Assembly: GCA_036392375.1 (NCBI GenBank)
Contig: DASVYC010000016.1
Location: 1-55,329, forward strand
DNA: 55,329 nt
Direction of reading: 5' to 3'
From: JAFEBO01 sp036392375
Lineage (GTDB): Bacteria > Planctomycetota > Phycisphaerae > Phycisphaerales > UBA1924
The notes beneath the pieces are model-generated. The model worked only from the letters and a program-made list of their open reading frames with translations, searched no databases and was not told the origin of the DNA. This document shows, piece after piece, positions 6,775-15,170 of this stretch (the stretch's first letter is position 1; each line of letters starts with the position of its first letter). The position numbers and the translations under genes are program-made.

Positions 6775-8073
6775 TCAACCCTCCACGGGCTCGGCGACGG
6801 TGCCCGGCGGGTGCGCGTACCAGCCGGGGTCCTTCCCGTCTTCCAACGCGGCTCGCACCTTGACGAGCGTGAACATCCCGCCGGCGTCGATCTCGTCGAA
6901 GGGGCCCTCGGCGGCGCTGCCGATCGTGTTCGGCGGGCGGCCCATCTCCATCATGCCGGTCATGCTCGCGGGCATGGGCATGTAGCCGGGGATCCGGCGA
7001 GTAAGGCGGGCCGCGGGCCCGGCCTGATCGACTCCGAGCAGTTGCGGCAGGTTGTGCCCCATGCCGTTCATCAGATGGTGGACCTTGTGGCAGTGGAAGG
7101 CCCAGTCACCCTCCGCGTCGGCGACGAACTCGATATCGCGCGCCGAGCCGGTCGGTACGTTCACCGTGACCTCGGGCCACTGGCCCGCCTCAGGGATCGG
7201 GCCCCCGTCGGTGGCGGTGACCCTGAACGAGAAGCCGTGCAGGTGGATGGGGTGAGAGTTGGTCGTGCTCAGGTTGCCGATGCGGATCCGGACCCGCTCG
7301 CCGAGGCGGGCGAGCATCGGCGAGGTGCCGGGGAACATCCGCCCGTTGAACGTGAACAGGTTGAAGTTGGTCATCTCCGTCGGGTCTGGCGTGGCCGAGC
7401 CGGGCCGCACGAGCCACTCGTTGAGGAGGATGGCGTAGTCGCGGTCGACGGCCCGCACCGAGGGGTCGCGCGGGTGGACCACGAACAGTCCCATGAGCCC
7501 GAGGCCCATCTGGAACATCTCGTCGAAGTGCGGGTGGTACATGTACGTGCCGTGCTGACGGAGCGTGAACTCGTACCGGAACGTCTGGCCCTCGCGGATG
7601 TGCCGCTGCGTGAGCCCGCCCACCCCGTCCATGCCGTTGGGGAGGAGGATGCCGTGCCAGTGCACGGTGGTGTGGATGCCCTTGGGCAGCTTGTTGGTGA
7701 CAAAAATGCGGACGCGGTCGCCCTCGACAGCCTCGATCATCGGGCCGGGCGATTGCCCGTTGTATCCCCAGCAGTTGACCACCACGCCGGGCGCGAACTC
7801 CCGCTGGACCGGCTCGGCCACGAGCCTGAAGACCTTCACGCCCCTGTCGAGCTCGTAGGGAAGGGTCGGCGTGTCAAGAGCGATCACGGGGCGGTACCCG
7901 AGCGTGCCGTTGGCGGGCGCGGCGGCAGGGGTTGCGGGCGGGCGTGGCGGAGGCGCGGGTGAGGACGGGGTGTGGCCCTCGTGCTGCGGCTGCATCGCCG
8001 CGAGCAGAGGGGCGGCGGCGAAGGCGCCCGCGGTCGCGGTGAGCACTTGTCGGCGTGTGATGGGCTGGCTCAT
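6775..8073 (-). CDS. Tat-exported multicopper oxidase
   Basis: A 432-residue periplasmic oxidase. It begins with a Tat signal (TRRQVLTATAGAFAAAPLLA) and a His/Pro linker. All four copper-ligand motifs are visible in order: HWHG (TTVHWHGILLPNG), HPHFDE, HPIHLHGF and the type-1/type-3 motif HCHKVHHLMNGM with an axial Met. These make one type-1 and one trinuclear site that couple substrate oxidation (probably Cu(I), possibly a phenol) to reduction of O2. The N-terminal Met-rich insert seen in some CopA/CueO proteins is missing. CGGAG precedes the ATG at 8073. It lies just downstream of TolC on the same strand, consistent with periplasmic copper detoxification. Confidence 0.93.
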   Translation of the reverse strand: MSQPITRRQVLTATAGAFAAAPLLAAMQPQHEGHTPSSPAPPPRPPATPAAAPANGTLGYRPVIALDTPTLPYELDRGVKVFRLVAEPVQREFAPGVVVNCWGYNGQSPGPMIEAVEGDRVRIFVTNKLPKGIHTTVHWHGILLPNGMDGVGGLTQRHIREGQTFRYEFTLRQHGTYMYHPHFDEMFQMGLGLMGLFVVHPRDPSVRAVDRDYAILLNEWLVRPGSATPDPTEMTNFNLFTFNGRMFPGTSPMLARLGERVRIRIGNLSTTNSHPIHLHGFSFRVTATDGGPIPEAGQWPEVTVNVPTGSARDIEFVADAEGDWAFHCHKVHHLMNGMGHNLPQLLGVDQAGPAARLTRRIPGYMPMPASMTGMMEMGRPPNTIGSAAEGPFDEIDAGGMFTLVKVRAALEDGKDPGWYAHPPGTVAEPVEG

Positions 8074-8119
8074 GGATGAGGACTCCGGTCGATTCGCGTG
8101 AGGGTCGTGTGCGCTTGGG

Positions 8120-9580
8120 TCAGGGGTGCTTCATGCCCGGCATGTCGGGCATCGCCGTTGGAGGTGGCTGGGAAGGCACACCGGCGGGGGGAGCGGCGAC
8201 GGACTCCGCGTGCTCGGGGATGCGAACGCCCATCGCTCGCGCAAGCTCGGCGCGGGCGGTCCAGTAGTCCTGCTGGGCTCGCGCCGCGTCGATGGCCGAG
8301 CGGGCCTCGGCGCTCTTGGCGGCGAGCAGTTCGCGGTAGCCGGTGATCATGGCGTTGTGCTCAGCGAGCGCGAGCTGGCCGACCTTCCGCCGCTCGGGGA
8401 TGATCACGCGCTCGTAGCGGGCGAGTGAACGACGGGCCAACGCCATCCGCTCGGCCGCGGTGCGCACCTCGGCGCGGGCCGCGCCCCGGCGGGACGCCAA
8501 CCGCTCCTCCGCCTGGCGGATGAGTGCTTCCCGCCGGGCGTACACCGCCTGGTGTTGATGGAAGATGGGGAGTTCCACGCTGAAGTGCGGGCCGGTGGCC
8601 TGGACTCCCTCACTGCTGCGTTCGGTCTCAGCGCCGACGCTCCCCTTGGCGAGGAACCACTTGCGGTCGAGCTCCAACCCGAGCCGCTGCTGCTCTACCT
8701 CGCGGGCGAGCAGGGCCAGGTCGAGGCGGCGATCTAACGCCGTGGTTACCATTCCTTCGACATCAGGATCGGCCGATGGGACCGGATCGTCATTCGCGGC
8801 GATCGACCAGGGCGTGAGGCCGTCGGTCAGATCCAGGAGTCTCCCGAGTTCCTCGCGGCTGATCCGTGCGGCCGACTCGGCTTGGTCCAGGGTGATGGCC
8901 GCCTCCTCCGCGGCAAGTCGTTCCCGAGCCAGTTCGATCTCCGGGATGTGTCCTAGCGGGAACTGCTGCTCCGCGATGTCCCGAGCCGCTGCTGCGAAGT
9001 CCGCGAGGGCGCGCTGGTACTCCACCACGCGCTGATCTGCGGCGAGCCGGTGCCAGGCGACGCGGACGCGTGTCGCCTTGTCGAGTACCGCGTCCGTGAC
9101 GCGCAGCAGGGCCGCGTCGAGGTCGTTGCCCGCGATGCGCTTCCGGAGGGGCACCAGGAAGACGTCCAGCCAGAGGTCCAGACCCACGTTCCAGTTGACG
9201 CCGCTGGGCCCGCGGTCGGGGATGCGGAAGAAGCCGGCGAGATCAGGGTTGCGGAGGAGCCCCGCGTGGACGAGGTCGGCCTGGGCCACGCCGAGGTCTT
9301 CGTACACGGCTTGGAGCTCGCGCGATCTGAGCAGGGCGACCTGCACCGCGGCGTCGGCCGTGAGAGGCTGTGCGAGCAGACCGGACACGAATCCGTCGGC
9401 GTCCGCGTCTTCGGGCCCACCCAGTCGCCAGTGCACGCGCGACGCTGCCGGCCCGAGCCGCTCGACGGCGGCGGACCGGACGTCGCCGAAGCGCTCGTCG
9501 GGCCGGACGGACACGCACCCGGCCAGTGTCAAGATGCACACCGCCGACAATGCCGCGCGGGATGAACGACTGAGGATCAT
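8120..9580 (-). CDS. TolC/CusC-family outer-membrane efflux lipoprotein (copy 1)
   Basis: A 486-residue protein starting with a lipoprotein signal (ALSAVCILTLAGC; Cys22 would be lipidated). It continues with the paired outer-membrane efflux protein repeats, rich in long Ala/Glu/Arg helices (ARDIAEQQFPLGHIPEIELARERL). The hydrophobic-Pro signature LLRNPDLAGFFRIPD is typical of metal-efflux TolC proteins. The C-terminus is Met/Pro-rich (PDMPGMKHP). It forms the outer-membrane channel of a tripartite pump. The RND pump and adaptor lie about 15 kb away (24.9-29.7 kb) without a channel of their own. Its ATG overlaps the DUF1622 stop by four bases. A second copy lies at 17033-18478. Confidence 0.93.
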   Translation of the reverse strand: MILSRSSRAALSAVCILTLAGCVSVRPDERFGDVRSAAVERLGPAASRVHWRLGGPEDADADGFVSGLLAQPLTADAAVQVALLRSRELQAVYEDLGVAQADLVHAGLLRNPDLAGFFRIPDRGPSGVNWNVGLDLWLDVFLVPLRKRIAGNDLDAALLRVTDAVLDKATRVRVAWHRLAADQRVVEYQRALADFAAAARDIAEQQFPLGHIPEIELARERLAAEEAAITLDQAESAARISREELGRLLDLTDGLTPWSIAANDDPVPSADPDVEGMVTTALDRRLDLALLAREVEQQRLGLELDRKWFLAKGSVGAETERSSEGVQATGPHFSVELPIFHQHQAVYARREALIRQAEERLASRRGAARAEVRTAAERMALARRSLARYERVIIPERRKVGQLALAEHNAMITGYRELLAAKSAEARSAIDAARAQQDYWTARAELARAMGVRIPEHAESVAAPPAGVPSQPPPTAMPDMPGMKHP

Positions 9581-9942
9581 GAGGAGGGCTCCGCCACTGG
9601 GATGACAGGGACGTGGTGACTAGCGGGTGTTGCCTTGCGGAGTTCGAAGGCGATGGACAGACTGAGGACGGTGCGGATCACGATCACTCCCGCGAGCAGG
9701 CCCATGCCTTCGAGCGTCGGGGTGGTCACGGTCTTGAGGATGTCGGCGGCGATGAGGAACTCCAGGGACAGCACCAACCGTCCGGCGAGGCGGAGGCGGG
9801 CAGTCGTGACCCGACCGTCGAGATCACGAGCCATCGCAGCACGAGCGACCTCTAACACGCCCATCACGGTCGAGGCGACGATCATCACCGCGGCGATCGC
9901 CTCGATGACTCGTGATGCGGCGTTGATGGACACTTCGAGCAT
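9577..9942 (-). CDS. DUF1622-family membrane protein
   Basis: A 121-residue protein with three hydrophobic segments (IEAIAAVMIVASTVMGVLEV, LVLSLEFLIAADILKTV, LLAGVIVIRTVLSLSIAFEL). The motif LSLEFLIAADILKTV is characteristic of DUF1622 proteins, inner-membrane proteins of unknown function. Its stop overlaps the ATG of TolC copy 1 by four bases (ATGA), indicating translational coupling, so it may help assembly or energisation of that pump. That role is inference. Confidence 0.82.
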   Translation of the reverse strand: MLEVSINAASRVIEAIAAVMIVASTVMGVLEVARAAMARDLDGRVTTARLRLAGRLVLSLEFLIAADILKTVTTPTLEGMGLLAGVIVIRTVLSLSIAFELRKATPASHHVPVIPVAEPSS

Positions 9943-9974
9943 GGTGGAGCCCGGACGTCATACAGGAATGCTGT

Positions 9975-10322
9975 TTATCGCCCGTCGGCGATGGGTGGCA
10001 GGCACTTGTCGCAGTCCACACCCTCCGGCGCACACTTGGCACACCGAAGCCTGAGCTTCCCGTCTTGTTCGTAGATGGATACGTCCGTCCTGCATTCGGG
10101 ACACTGATGTACGCGCCGGTACTCGATGTGCCGCCAGCCACCTCCTCGGTATTCGCCCCAGAGATGCACCTCCCTCTCCGCCGCGTCGTAGCACGAACGG
10201 CAAACCCGGACTCCGTCGATTACCGAGCCCGACTGACGATGCGGCGTTGTGGAGCAACCCACGGCGAGTGCCGCGAGAAGAACGAGTGAGCCCAATACCC
10301 AAATGCGAGTGTTCGAGTGCAT
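9975..10322 (-). CDS. Zinc-ribbon-like periplasmic lipoprotein (copy 1)
   Basis: A 115-residue protein with a lipoprotein signal (LGSLVLLAALAVGCS) and four Cys pairs: CRSC, CPEC, CAKC and CDKC. The last segment, SIYEQDGKLRLRCAKC followed by APEGVDCDKCLPP, is nearly identical to that of the protein at 18527-18865. The two differ mainly in the N-terminal part. The cysteines should form one or two metal-binding knuckles facing the periplasm or outer membrane. Both copies stand just upstream (5-prime) of a TolC gene. I do not recognise a named family. A role in metal capture or delivery to the efflux channel is inference. Confidence 0.78.
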   Translation of the reverse strand: MHSNTRIWVLGSLVLLAALAVGCSTTPHRQSGSVIDGVRVCRSCYDAAEREVHLWGEYRGGGWRHIEYRRVHQCPECRTDVSIYEQDGKLRLRCAKCAPEGVDCDKCLPPIADGR

Positions 10323-10374
10323 GTGTGAACTCCTTTGACTCCCGATTGACGACCGCGGACATCTACGCTGGCTG

Positions 10375-11184
10375 TCAATGGTGCTTGTACCAACCGACCC
10401 CCTTGATGTCGTTCCACGAGTTGGTCTTGTGGCAGAGGTAGCACTGGCTCACGTCCGCGCTCTCGATCCGGGCGACCTTCATCGACACCATGGAGAAGTG
10501 CTCCATGTAGTGGCTGGGCGGCGCCTGATGGCAATGCGCGCAGTCGGTCGAGAGCGAGGACGGGTGGCGGAACTCGCGGATCGCCCACCCGCCGTCGGCC
10601 GCGCTGGTGGCGTGGCAGGAGGCGCAGCCGCTGCCCATGAGCCCCCGGTGCGGATCCTGATTGGCGTGGCACGCGTTGCAGTCGAGCGCTAGCTCGCGCG
10701 GGGTGATCCGGGCGTGCGGCACTGGTCTCGATGAGGTCACGCCGAGGGCCGCCAGGATGGAGCGGGCGTCTGCCTCGGTGAGCGAACCGCTGGACGCCGA
10801 CTTCTCGGCGTGGTCGACGAGGGCGGCGTGCACCATGTCGATCGGGCGGCGCTCGCGTCCGAGGTGCTCGACATGACACTCCGAGCACGTCCCGATGTCG
10901 GCGTGGAACCGCGTGCTCTGCTTGGCGAGAAGGCCCTCGGTCGCCGGGCCCGATGCGTGGCACGCCACGCACTTGTCAGCCGTCGGCCCCTGGTGCGGAG
11001 TGTGGCACGCCTCGCAGCGGTCGGCGAGGAACTCGTGCTTCAAGGAGAGTCGGCCAGGGTTCACGAACTCGCCCCACCCGGGCACCGCGGACGTGCCCCC
11101 ACGGTGTGACATCAGCGGCAGCGCCGCGGCCGCACCCAGAGCGCCGAGCGTCACGACCGCGTAGATGATCTCGATCCTCTTCAT
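10375..11184 (-). CDS. Seven-haem periplasmic cytochrome c
   Basis: A 269-residue protein with an N-terminal signal or anchor (MKRIEIIYAVVTLGALGAAAALPL) and seven CxxCH haem-binding motifs in order: CEACH, CVACH, CSECH, CNACH, CASCH, CAHCH and CYLCH. Numerous additional His residues (HTPHQG, HVEH, HYMEHF) can supply distal ligands. It resembles multihaem class III-type cytochromes that carry electrons across the periplasm. The ATG at 11184 overlaps the stop of the cytochrome-b-like membrane gene (ATGA), so the two are translationally coupled. Together with the upstream reductase they look like a chain moving electrons from NAD(P)H to the periplasm. The terminal acceptor is unknown; a metal ion or a nitrogen oxide are possible. 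Confidence 0.9.
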   Translation of the reverse strand: MKRIEIIYAVVTLGALGAAAALPLMSHRGGTSAVPGWGEFVNPGRLSLKHEFLADRCEACHTPHQGPTADKCVACHASGPATEGLLAKQSTRFHADIGTCSECHVEHLGRERRPIDMVHAALVDHAEKSASSGSLTEADARSILAALGVTSSRPVPHARITPRELALDCNACHANQDPHRGLMGSGCASCHATSAADGGWAIREFRHPSSLSTDCAHCHQAPPSHYMEHFSMVSMKVARIESADVSQCYLCHKTNSWNDIKGVGWYKHH

Positions 11185-11945
11185 GGGAGCCACCTGATCC
11201 CGAAGTACCACGCCGACCAGACATGGATGGCCAGGAGCGCGTAGAGCACGATGGCGATGACGATGTGGCACGCGAGCCACCGGCCGAACGCGTCCTTGAC
11301 GACCTCGTGGGACTTGATGGCGTACTCGAGATCGGCCATCGACTCCGACAGCCGAATCGCTCGTTCGCGCACGCCGGGTGGGCGGCCGGCACCCGCGGCC
11401 GGATCGGCCACGAAGAAGGGGGCGGCCAGCCGCGAGAAGAACCCCGCGAACGGCCGCAGGGCCGCGGCGGCATCGGGCTCCTTGGCCAGCTCGCCGGCCG
11501 TCCGCTCGTACGCGACGCGCATTCCGGCGAGCATCTGCTGCTGCTCGCGCGTGTCGGCGCTCAGGCGGCCCATGAGGTAGCGTCCGACGAAGCCACTCAC
11601 GGCGACGATGAGCATCATCGCGGTCAGCGCGATCCCCAGCGGGCTCTCGAAGCGGTGCCCGCTGTGCAGCACGCCGAGGATCGGCCCGAGCACGCCCGCA
11701 TAAATGTGGACGGCCAGCAGGGAGCGCATCGACACAACACGCGTCACCGGTCCCTTGAGGAACGGGATGCGTTTGACCACGAGGTACGCCAGCGGCACCA
11801 GCATCAGCGCGGCCGCGGAGATCCCCAGCACGCCGCCCGCGAGGCTGCCCGGGAAACGCGGGTCGCGGTGGACGTAGAACCCGAGCACCAGCACCAGAAG
11901 GAGCAGCAGCAATCCGGTCACGATGGCCCGTTCGCGTTCCTGCAT
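11181..11945 (-). CDS. Cytochrome-b561/ferric-reductase-like membrane protein
   Basis: A 254-residue integral membrane protein with about five to six helices. Histidines sit in membrane segments as expected for haem b ligation: LLAVHIYAGVLGP, GVLHSGH, LACHIVIAIVLYALLAIHVW. A long soluble insert (about residues 130-215) with many charged residues separates the third and fourth helical groups. It sits between the FAD/2Fe-2S reductase and the seven-haem cytochrome, overlapping the latter by four bases, which is the position expected of a transmembrane electron conduit. The exact family is not certain; helix-embedded histidines and context are the main evidence. Confidence 0.72.
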   Translation of the reverse strand: MQERERAIVTGLLLLLLVLVLGFYVHRDPRFPGSLAGGVLGISAAALMLVPLAYLVVKRIPFLKGPVTRVVSMRSLLAVHIYAGVLGPILGVLHSGHRFESPLGIALTAMMLIVAVSGFVGRYLMGRLSADTREQQQMLAGMRVAYERTAGELAKEPDAAAALRPFAGFFSRLAAPFFVADPAAGAGRPPGVRERAIRLSESMADLEYAIKSHEVVKDAFGRWLACHIVIAIVLYALLAIHVWSAWYFGIRWLP

Positions 11946-11948
11946 CGC

Positions 11949-13781
11949 TCAGGCCTCCACCTCGAGGTTGGTCGTCGCCTGGGCCTGGCACGCGAGGACG
12001 ATGCCGCTCGCCTTCTCCTCGGGCGACAGCGCGTCCTGGACGGCCATCGTCACCGATCCCTTCCTCAGCCTGACCTTGCATTGGCCGCAGGTTCCCGCTC
12101 GGCACGAGTTGTCGATGGCCACGCCCACGTGCTCGGCGGCCTCAAGCACGCTCGTACCCGCCGGCAACGGCGCCGATCGGTTGGAGATGGTGAATGCCAC
12201 CACGGGCGTCGCTGGCGAAGGCTCGACCATCGCGGCCTGGACCGTCGCCTGCCGGTCGCCCTTGCTGCCCGCCGGGCCGAAGGCCTCGGTGCGGATCTGC
12301 TCGCCGGGGACGCCGAGCTCCTGCAGCATCGCTCGCGTGGCGTCCATCATGGTTGCCGGGCCGCAGAGGTGGACCCTTCGACGCGCGATCTCCGGCACGG
12401 ACTGAGTGATGAACTCCTTGGTCATGCGACCCGTCGGACCCATCCATGCAGTGCCGTCGGCGCGGGACATGGTCGCAACGACGTGCAGGTTCGGGTGACG
12501 CTTCTGCAGGCGTTCGAGTTCTTCTCGAAACACGAAGTCCGCCGAGGTGCGGCAGGCAAAGAGCAGGAAGATGTCCTTGTCCCAACCCCTGTCCGTGAGC
12601 GATCGCACCACGCTCATCAGGGGAGTGATGCCCACGCCGCCGCCGATCAGCACGATCCCGTCCGCCTCGGTGCCCGTGAACGTGAAGCGGCCCTGCGGCG
12701 CGGCGACCTGCAGCAGGTCGCCCGGCGTGACGCGGTCGTGCAGGTACCGCGACACCACCCCCTTCTCCTCGCGCTTGACCGTGATCTCCACATATCCCCG
12801 CTGCTCGGCGGAAGACGCGATCGTGTACGAACGCTTGGTGGTGCTGCCCGCCTGGGACACAGCGAGCGTCAGGAACTGGCCGGGGAGGAACTCGAAGGGC
12901 ACTGGCCCGCCCGTCGGGTTGACGAGCCTGAAGGTCTTTATCCCCGGCGTCTCGTCGAAGACGCTGGCGACGCGGAGCGAGCCGCTCCAGGTGCTTGGCG
13001 ACTGCTGCACGCGATCGGACACGGAGGCCGCGGGTGGAACGGACTGCGGCTCGACGCCGGACGACCTTGTGACGGGCGGGGTGGGGGTCGATACAGCAAC
13101 CACAGCGCCCGGCGGCGGTTCCGTCAAGCGTGCCAGCAGAACGGCGGCCCGCCTCATCTTGACGACGTACATCAGCACCATCACGACCGCGAAGCCAATC
13201 AGCAGGACCATCACCGTCCAGTGCCACAGGGACCAACCCAGCCACCCGTGCGTCATGGGGGGCGCGGGCGTCGGCAGGTTCAGTTCTCTCTTGAACCACT
13301 CGAGCGCGATCTGCTGGGGCGAAGCGCCCGCGGCGACGGCGCGGTGGGCCGCGAGGCCGCTGTCGAACCGGGCGATGCCCTCACGCATTCGTCCCACGGC
13401 GTCCTGCATCGCGGCGTAATCGTTACGGGCCGCGGCTTCCTGGAGCGCCTGGAGCGCGTCCGACACGGCACGCGTCCCGGACTCCATGCGCGCATGTGCG
13501 TCGCTCTGCAGCTCGGCGAGTTGTTCCGGAGTGCGTGTGGGGAGCCCGATGAGCCGCGGGTACAGCTCCTTCGGCGGTGTCGTCCCCATGCCCTGCATCA
13601 TGTCGGCCATGCCCGACATCGCGCCCGTGCCGGTGGAGGTTGCTGGCGGAGACTGCGGCGATCCTGCAGGCGCGGGATGGTGCTTGGCGTGCTCCTCGGT
13701 GCTGACCTGCGCGGCCACAGAGAGCGGCAGGCAGAGCGCGATGCCGAGGCCGAGCGACAAGGCAGCCTGCACGCGTCTCAT
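11949..13781 (-). CDS. Membrane-anchored FAD/NAD(P) oxidoreductase with C-terminal 2Fe-2S ferredoxin domain
   Basis: A 610-residue protein. It has a signal peptide (MRRVQAALSLGLGIALCLPLSVAAQ), a periplasmic His/Met region including HAKHHPAP, and a helical stretch of about 100 residues. A membrane helix (LWHWTVMVLLIGFAVVMVLM) leads to a cytosolic ferredoxin-NADP reductase-like module. The FAD site is RSYTIASS and the NAD(P) site is GIVLIGGGVGITPLMS. The last 90 residues are a plant-type 2Fe-2S ferredoxin with CRAGTCGQC and a distal Cys (VLACQA). It should oxidise NAD(P)H and pass electrons to the adjacent membrane and multihaem proteins. The ATG at 13781 overlaps the HD-GYP stop (ATGA). The frame stays open further upstream, inside the HD-GYP gene. 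Confidence 0.88.
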   Translation of the reverse strand: MRRVQAALSLGLGIALCLPLSVAAQVSTEEHAKHHPAPAGSPQSPPATSTGTGAMSGMADMMQGMGTTPPKELYPRLIGLPTRTPEQLAELQSDAHARMESGTRAVSDALQALQEAAARNDYAAMQDAVGRMREGIARFDSGLAAHRAVAAGASPQQIALEWFKRELNLPTPAPPMTHGWLGWSLWHWTVMVLLIGFAVVMVLMYVVKMRRAAVLLARLTEPPPGAVVAVSTPTPPVTRSSGVEPQSVPPAASVSDRVQQSPSTWSGSLRVASVFDETPGIKTFRLVNPTGGPVPFEFLPGQFLTLAVSQAGSTTKRSYTIASSAEQRGYVEITVKREEKGVVSRYLHDRVTPGDLLQVAAPQGRFTFTGTEADGIVLIGGGVGITPLMSVVRSLTDRGWDKDIFLLFACRTSADFVFREELERLQKRHPNLHVVATMSRADGTAWMGPTGRMTKEFITQSVPEIARRRVHLCGPATMMDATRAMLQELGVPGEQIRTEAFGPAGSKGDRQATVQAAMVEPSPATPVVAFTISNRSAPLPAGTSVLEAAEHVGVAIDNSCRAGTCGQCKVRLRKGSVTMAVQDALSPEEKASGIVLACQAQATTNLEVEA

Positions 13782-14770
13782 GCGTTGACCTCTTTGAGCG
13801 CGGGCGTGCTTTCTGACTCGAAGATGTCGCTGGCAGCGGCATGCCCGACGACCACGCGCAGGGCCGCGAATGCCGTGGCGTCGATCTTGCTGCCGCTCAA
13901 CGCGGACATCGCCGCGATCGCTGTGTTGGTATCCGCGGGCGTGTGGTAGGGCCTCGGTTCGGTGAGGGCCGCGTAGACGTCGGCGACGCGCAGGATGCTG
14001 GCCGCAGGGTCGATCGCGTCGGCCCGCAGTCCGCGCGGATAGCCGCTGCCGTCCGGACACTCGTGGTGTTGGGAGACGATCCTCGCGATGGCGTCGGTCC
14101 CCGGGATGGCCCGGAGCATGGAGACGGCGAGGTCGACGTGGCTCCGCATCACGACCGTCTGCTCCTCCGAGAGGCGCCCGTCCTTGAAGAGAATGTCGTC
14201 GGGCACGCCGGCCTTGCCGATGTCGTGCACGAGCCCCGCGAGGCGCAGGTTGGAAACCGCCCCGCGGTCCAGGCCCATGTGCTCACCAACTCGCACGGCG
14301 ATCGCCGCAACCCGGCGAGAGTGCGCGAGCGTGGCGGCGTCCCGCACGCCCAGAGCCGTCAGGAGGCCGGTGAGGCCTTGCACCATCTCGGTGCGCTGAG
14401 ATTTGCTGATCACCTCGTCCCGCTGCCACTTCCGGTAGTTGGCGGTGTGAACAAGCTGTCCCGCGGTGAGTCCGACCACCACGTACACCACGGGCCACGC
14501 GAACTGGTCGGGATTGGACATGGGCGAGTTCCGCCAGTTGAGCAGGAGATGCAGCAGGTAAATCCCGCTGATCGCCGCGGCGGCGGCGAGCGCGCCGCGC
14601 CGCTCCATCGCCACCGCCGCGATGATGATGGGCACCATGAACAGGCCTGCCAGCGCGATGTGCAGGCCGTGGACGGTGTGCGTTCGCGTGCCGAGCGCAA
14701 AGTGCACCGCAGTGAGGACGACGGTCCACACGACGGCGCTACGAAGCTGGCTGGCTTTCTCGGGGTCCAT
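13778..14770 (-). CDS. Membrane HD-GYP domain protein (putative c-di-GMP phosphodiesterase)
   Basis: A 330-residue protein. The first about 115 residues hold four hydrophobic helices (a membrane sensor region). The rest is an HD-GYP domain: LVHDIGKAGVP provides the HD metal ligands, and HHECPDGSGYPRG is the HHExxDGxGYP variant of the GYP signature. Such domains hydrolyse c-di-GMP using an iron or manganese centre. It is the first gene of a run of four ATGA- or closely-spaced genes with the reductase, cytochrome-b-like protein and multihaem cytochrome. This suggests second-messenger turnover linked to the redox chain. The catalytic motifs are clear; the signal sensed is unknown. Confidence 0.9.
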   Translation of the reverse strand: MDPEKASQLRSAVVWTVVLTAVHFALGTRTHTVHGLHIALAGLFMVPIIIAAVAMERRGALAAAAAISGIYLLHLLLNWRNSPMSNPDQFAWPVVYVVVGLTAGQLVHTANYRKWQRDEVISKSQRTEMVQGLTGLLTALGVRDAATLAHSRRVAAIAVRVGEHMGLDRGAVSNLRLAGLVHDIGKAGVPDDILFKDGRLSEEQTVVMRSHVDLAVSMLRAIPGTDAIARIVSQHHECPDGSGYPRGLRADAIDPAASILRVADVYAALTEPRPYHTPADTNTAIAAMSALSGSKIDATAFAALRVVVGHAAASDIFESESTPALKEVNA

Positions 14771-14779
14771 GTGGAGTAC

Positions 14780-15130
14780 TCACAGCCTCTGGCCGACGGC
14801 CAGCGTCGCACCTGCGGACGGTTCCTCGACGATCAGCACACGGTTCATGGTGCCGTGCTCGTTAGGGACGCAGCCCGGGCAGCCGTCGAACGCCTTGTCG
14901 CACCCGGGCTCGCAGCACCACTGGCCGTCCACGACGAACTTGTACTCGTAGGTTCCGGGCGCCAGATCGAGGTCGAGCACCCAGTGGCCGTCGCGGGTCG
15001 TTCGTTTCATGGGATGGGCCGTGGTGCTCCAGTTGTTGAACGTGCCGGCGACAAAGACCTGCTTCGCGTCGGGGGCCTTGATCGACACGACCGTGCCTCC
15101 CGGCCTGCAGTGGGGGTCTCGCTTGCTCAT
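14780..15130 (-). CDS. CBM48/AMPK-type glycogen-binding domain protein
   Basis: A 116-residue, single-domain protein of the early-set (E-set) carbohydrate-binding type: VFVAGTFNNWS, then DGHWVLDLDLAPGTYEYKF, then VVDGQW, the typical arrangement of CBM48/AMPK-beta domains that bind glycogen or alpha-glucan. An insertion after DGQW carries four Cys (CCEPGCDKAFDGCPGC), which is unusual for the family and may be metal-binding or disulfide-forming. There is no signal peptide. It lies ten bases upstream of the HD-GYP gene, in the same orientation. Its role in a copper and electron-transfer cluster is unclear. Confidence 0.8.
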   Translation of the reverse strand: MSKRDPHCRPGGTVVSIKAPDAKQVFVAGTFNNWSTTAHPMKRTTRDGHWVLDLDLAPGTYEYKFVVDGQWCCEPGCDKAFDGCPGCVPNEHGTMNRVLIVEEPSAGATLAVGQRL

Positions 15131-15170
15131 GGTGTGTTCTCCTGGTAAGTCGCCAATCAGGGACGCTGGT

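Noticed and set aside
11223..13949. 908-codon plus-strand open frame
   Set aside because: Antisense to the reductase and cytochrome-b-like genes; low-complexity Arg/His/Gly composition and no domain.
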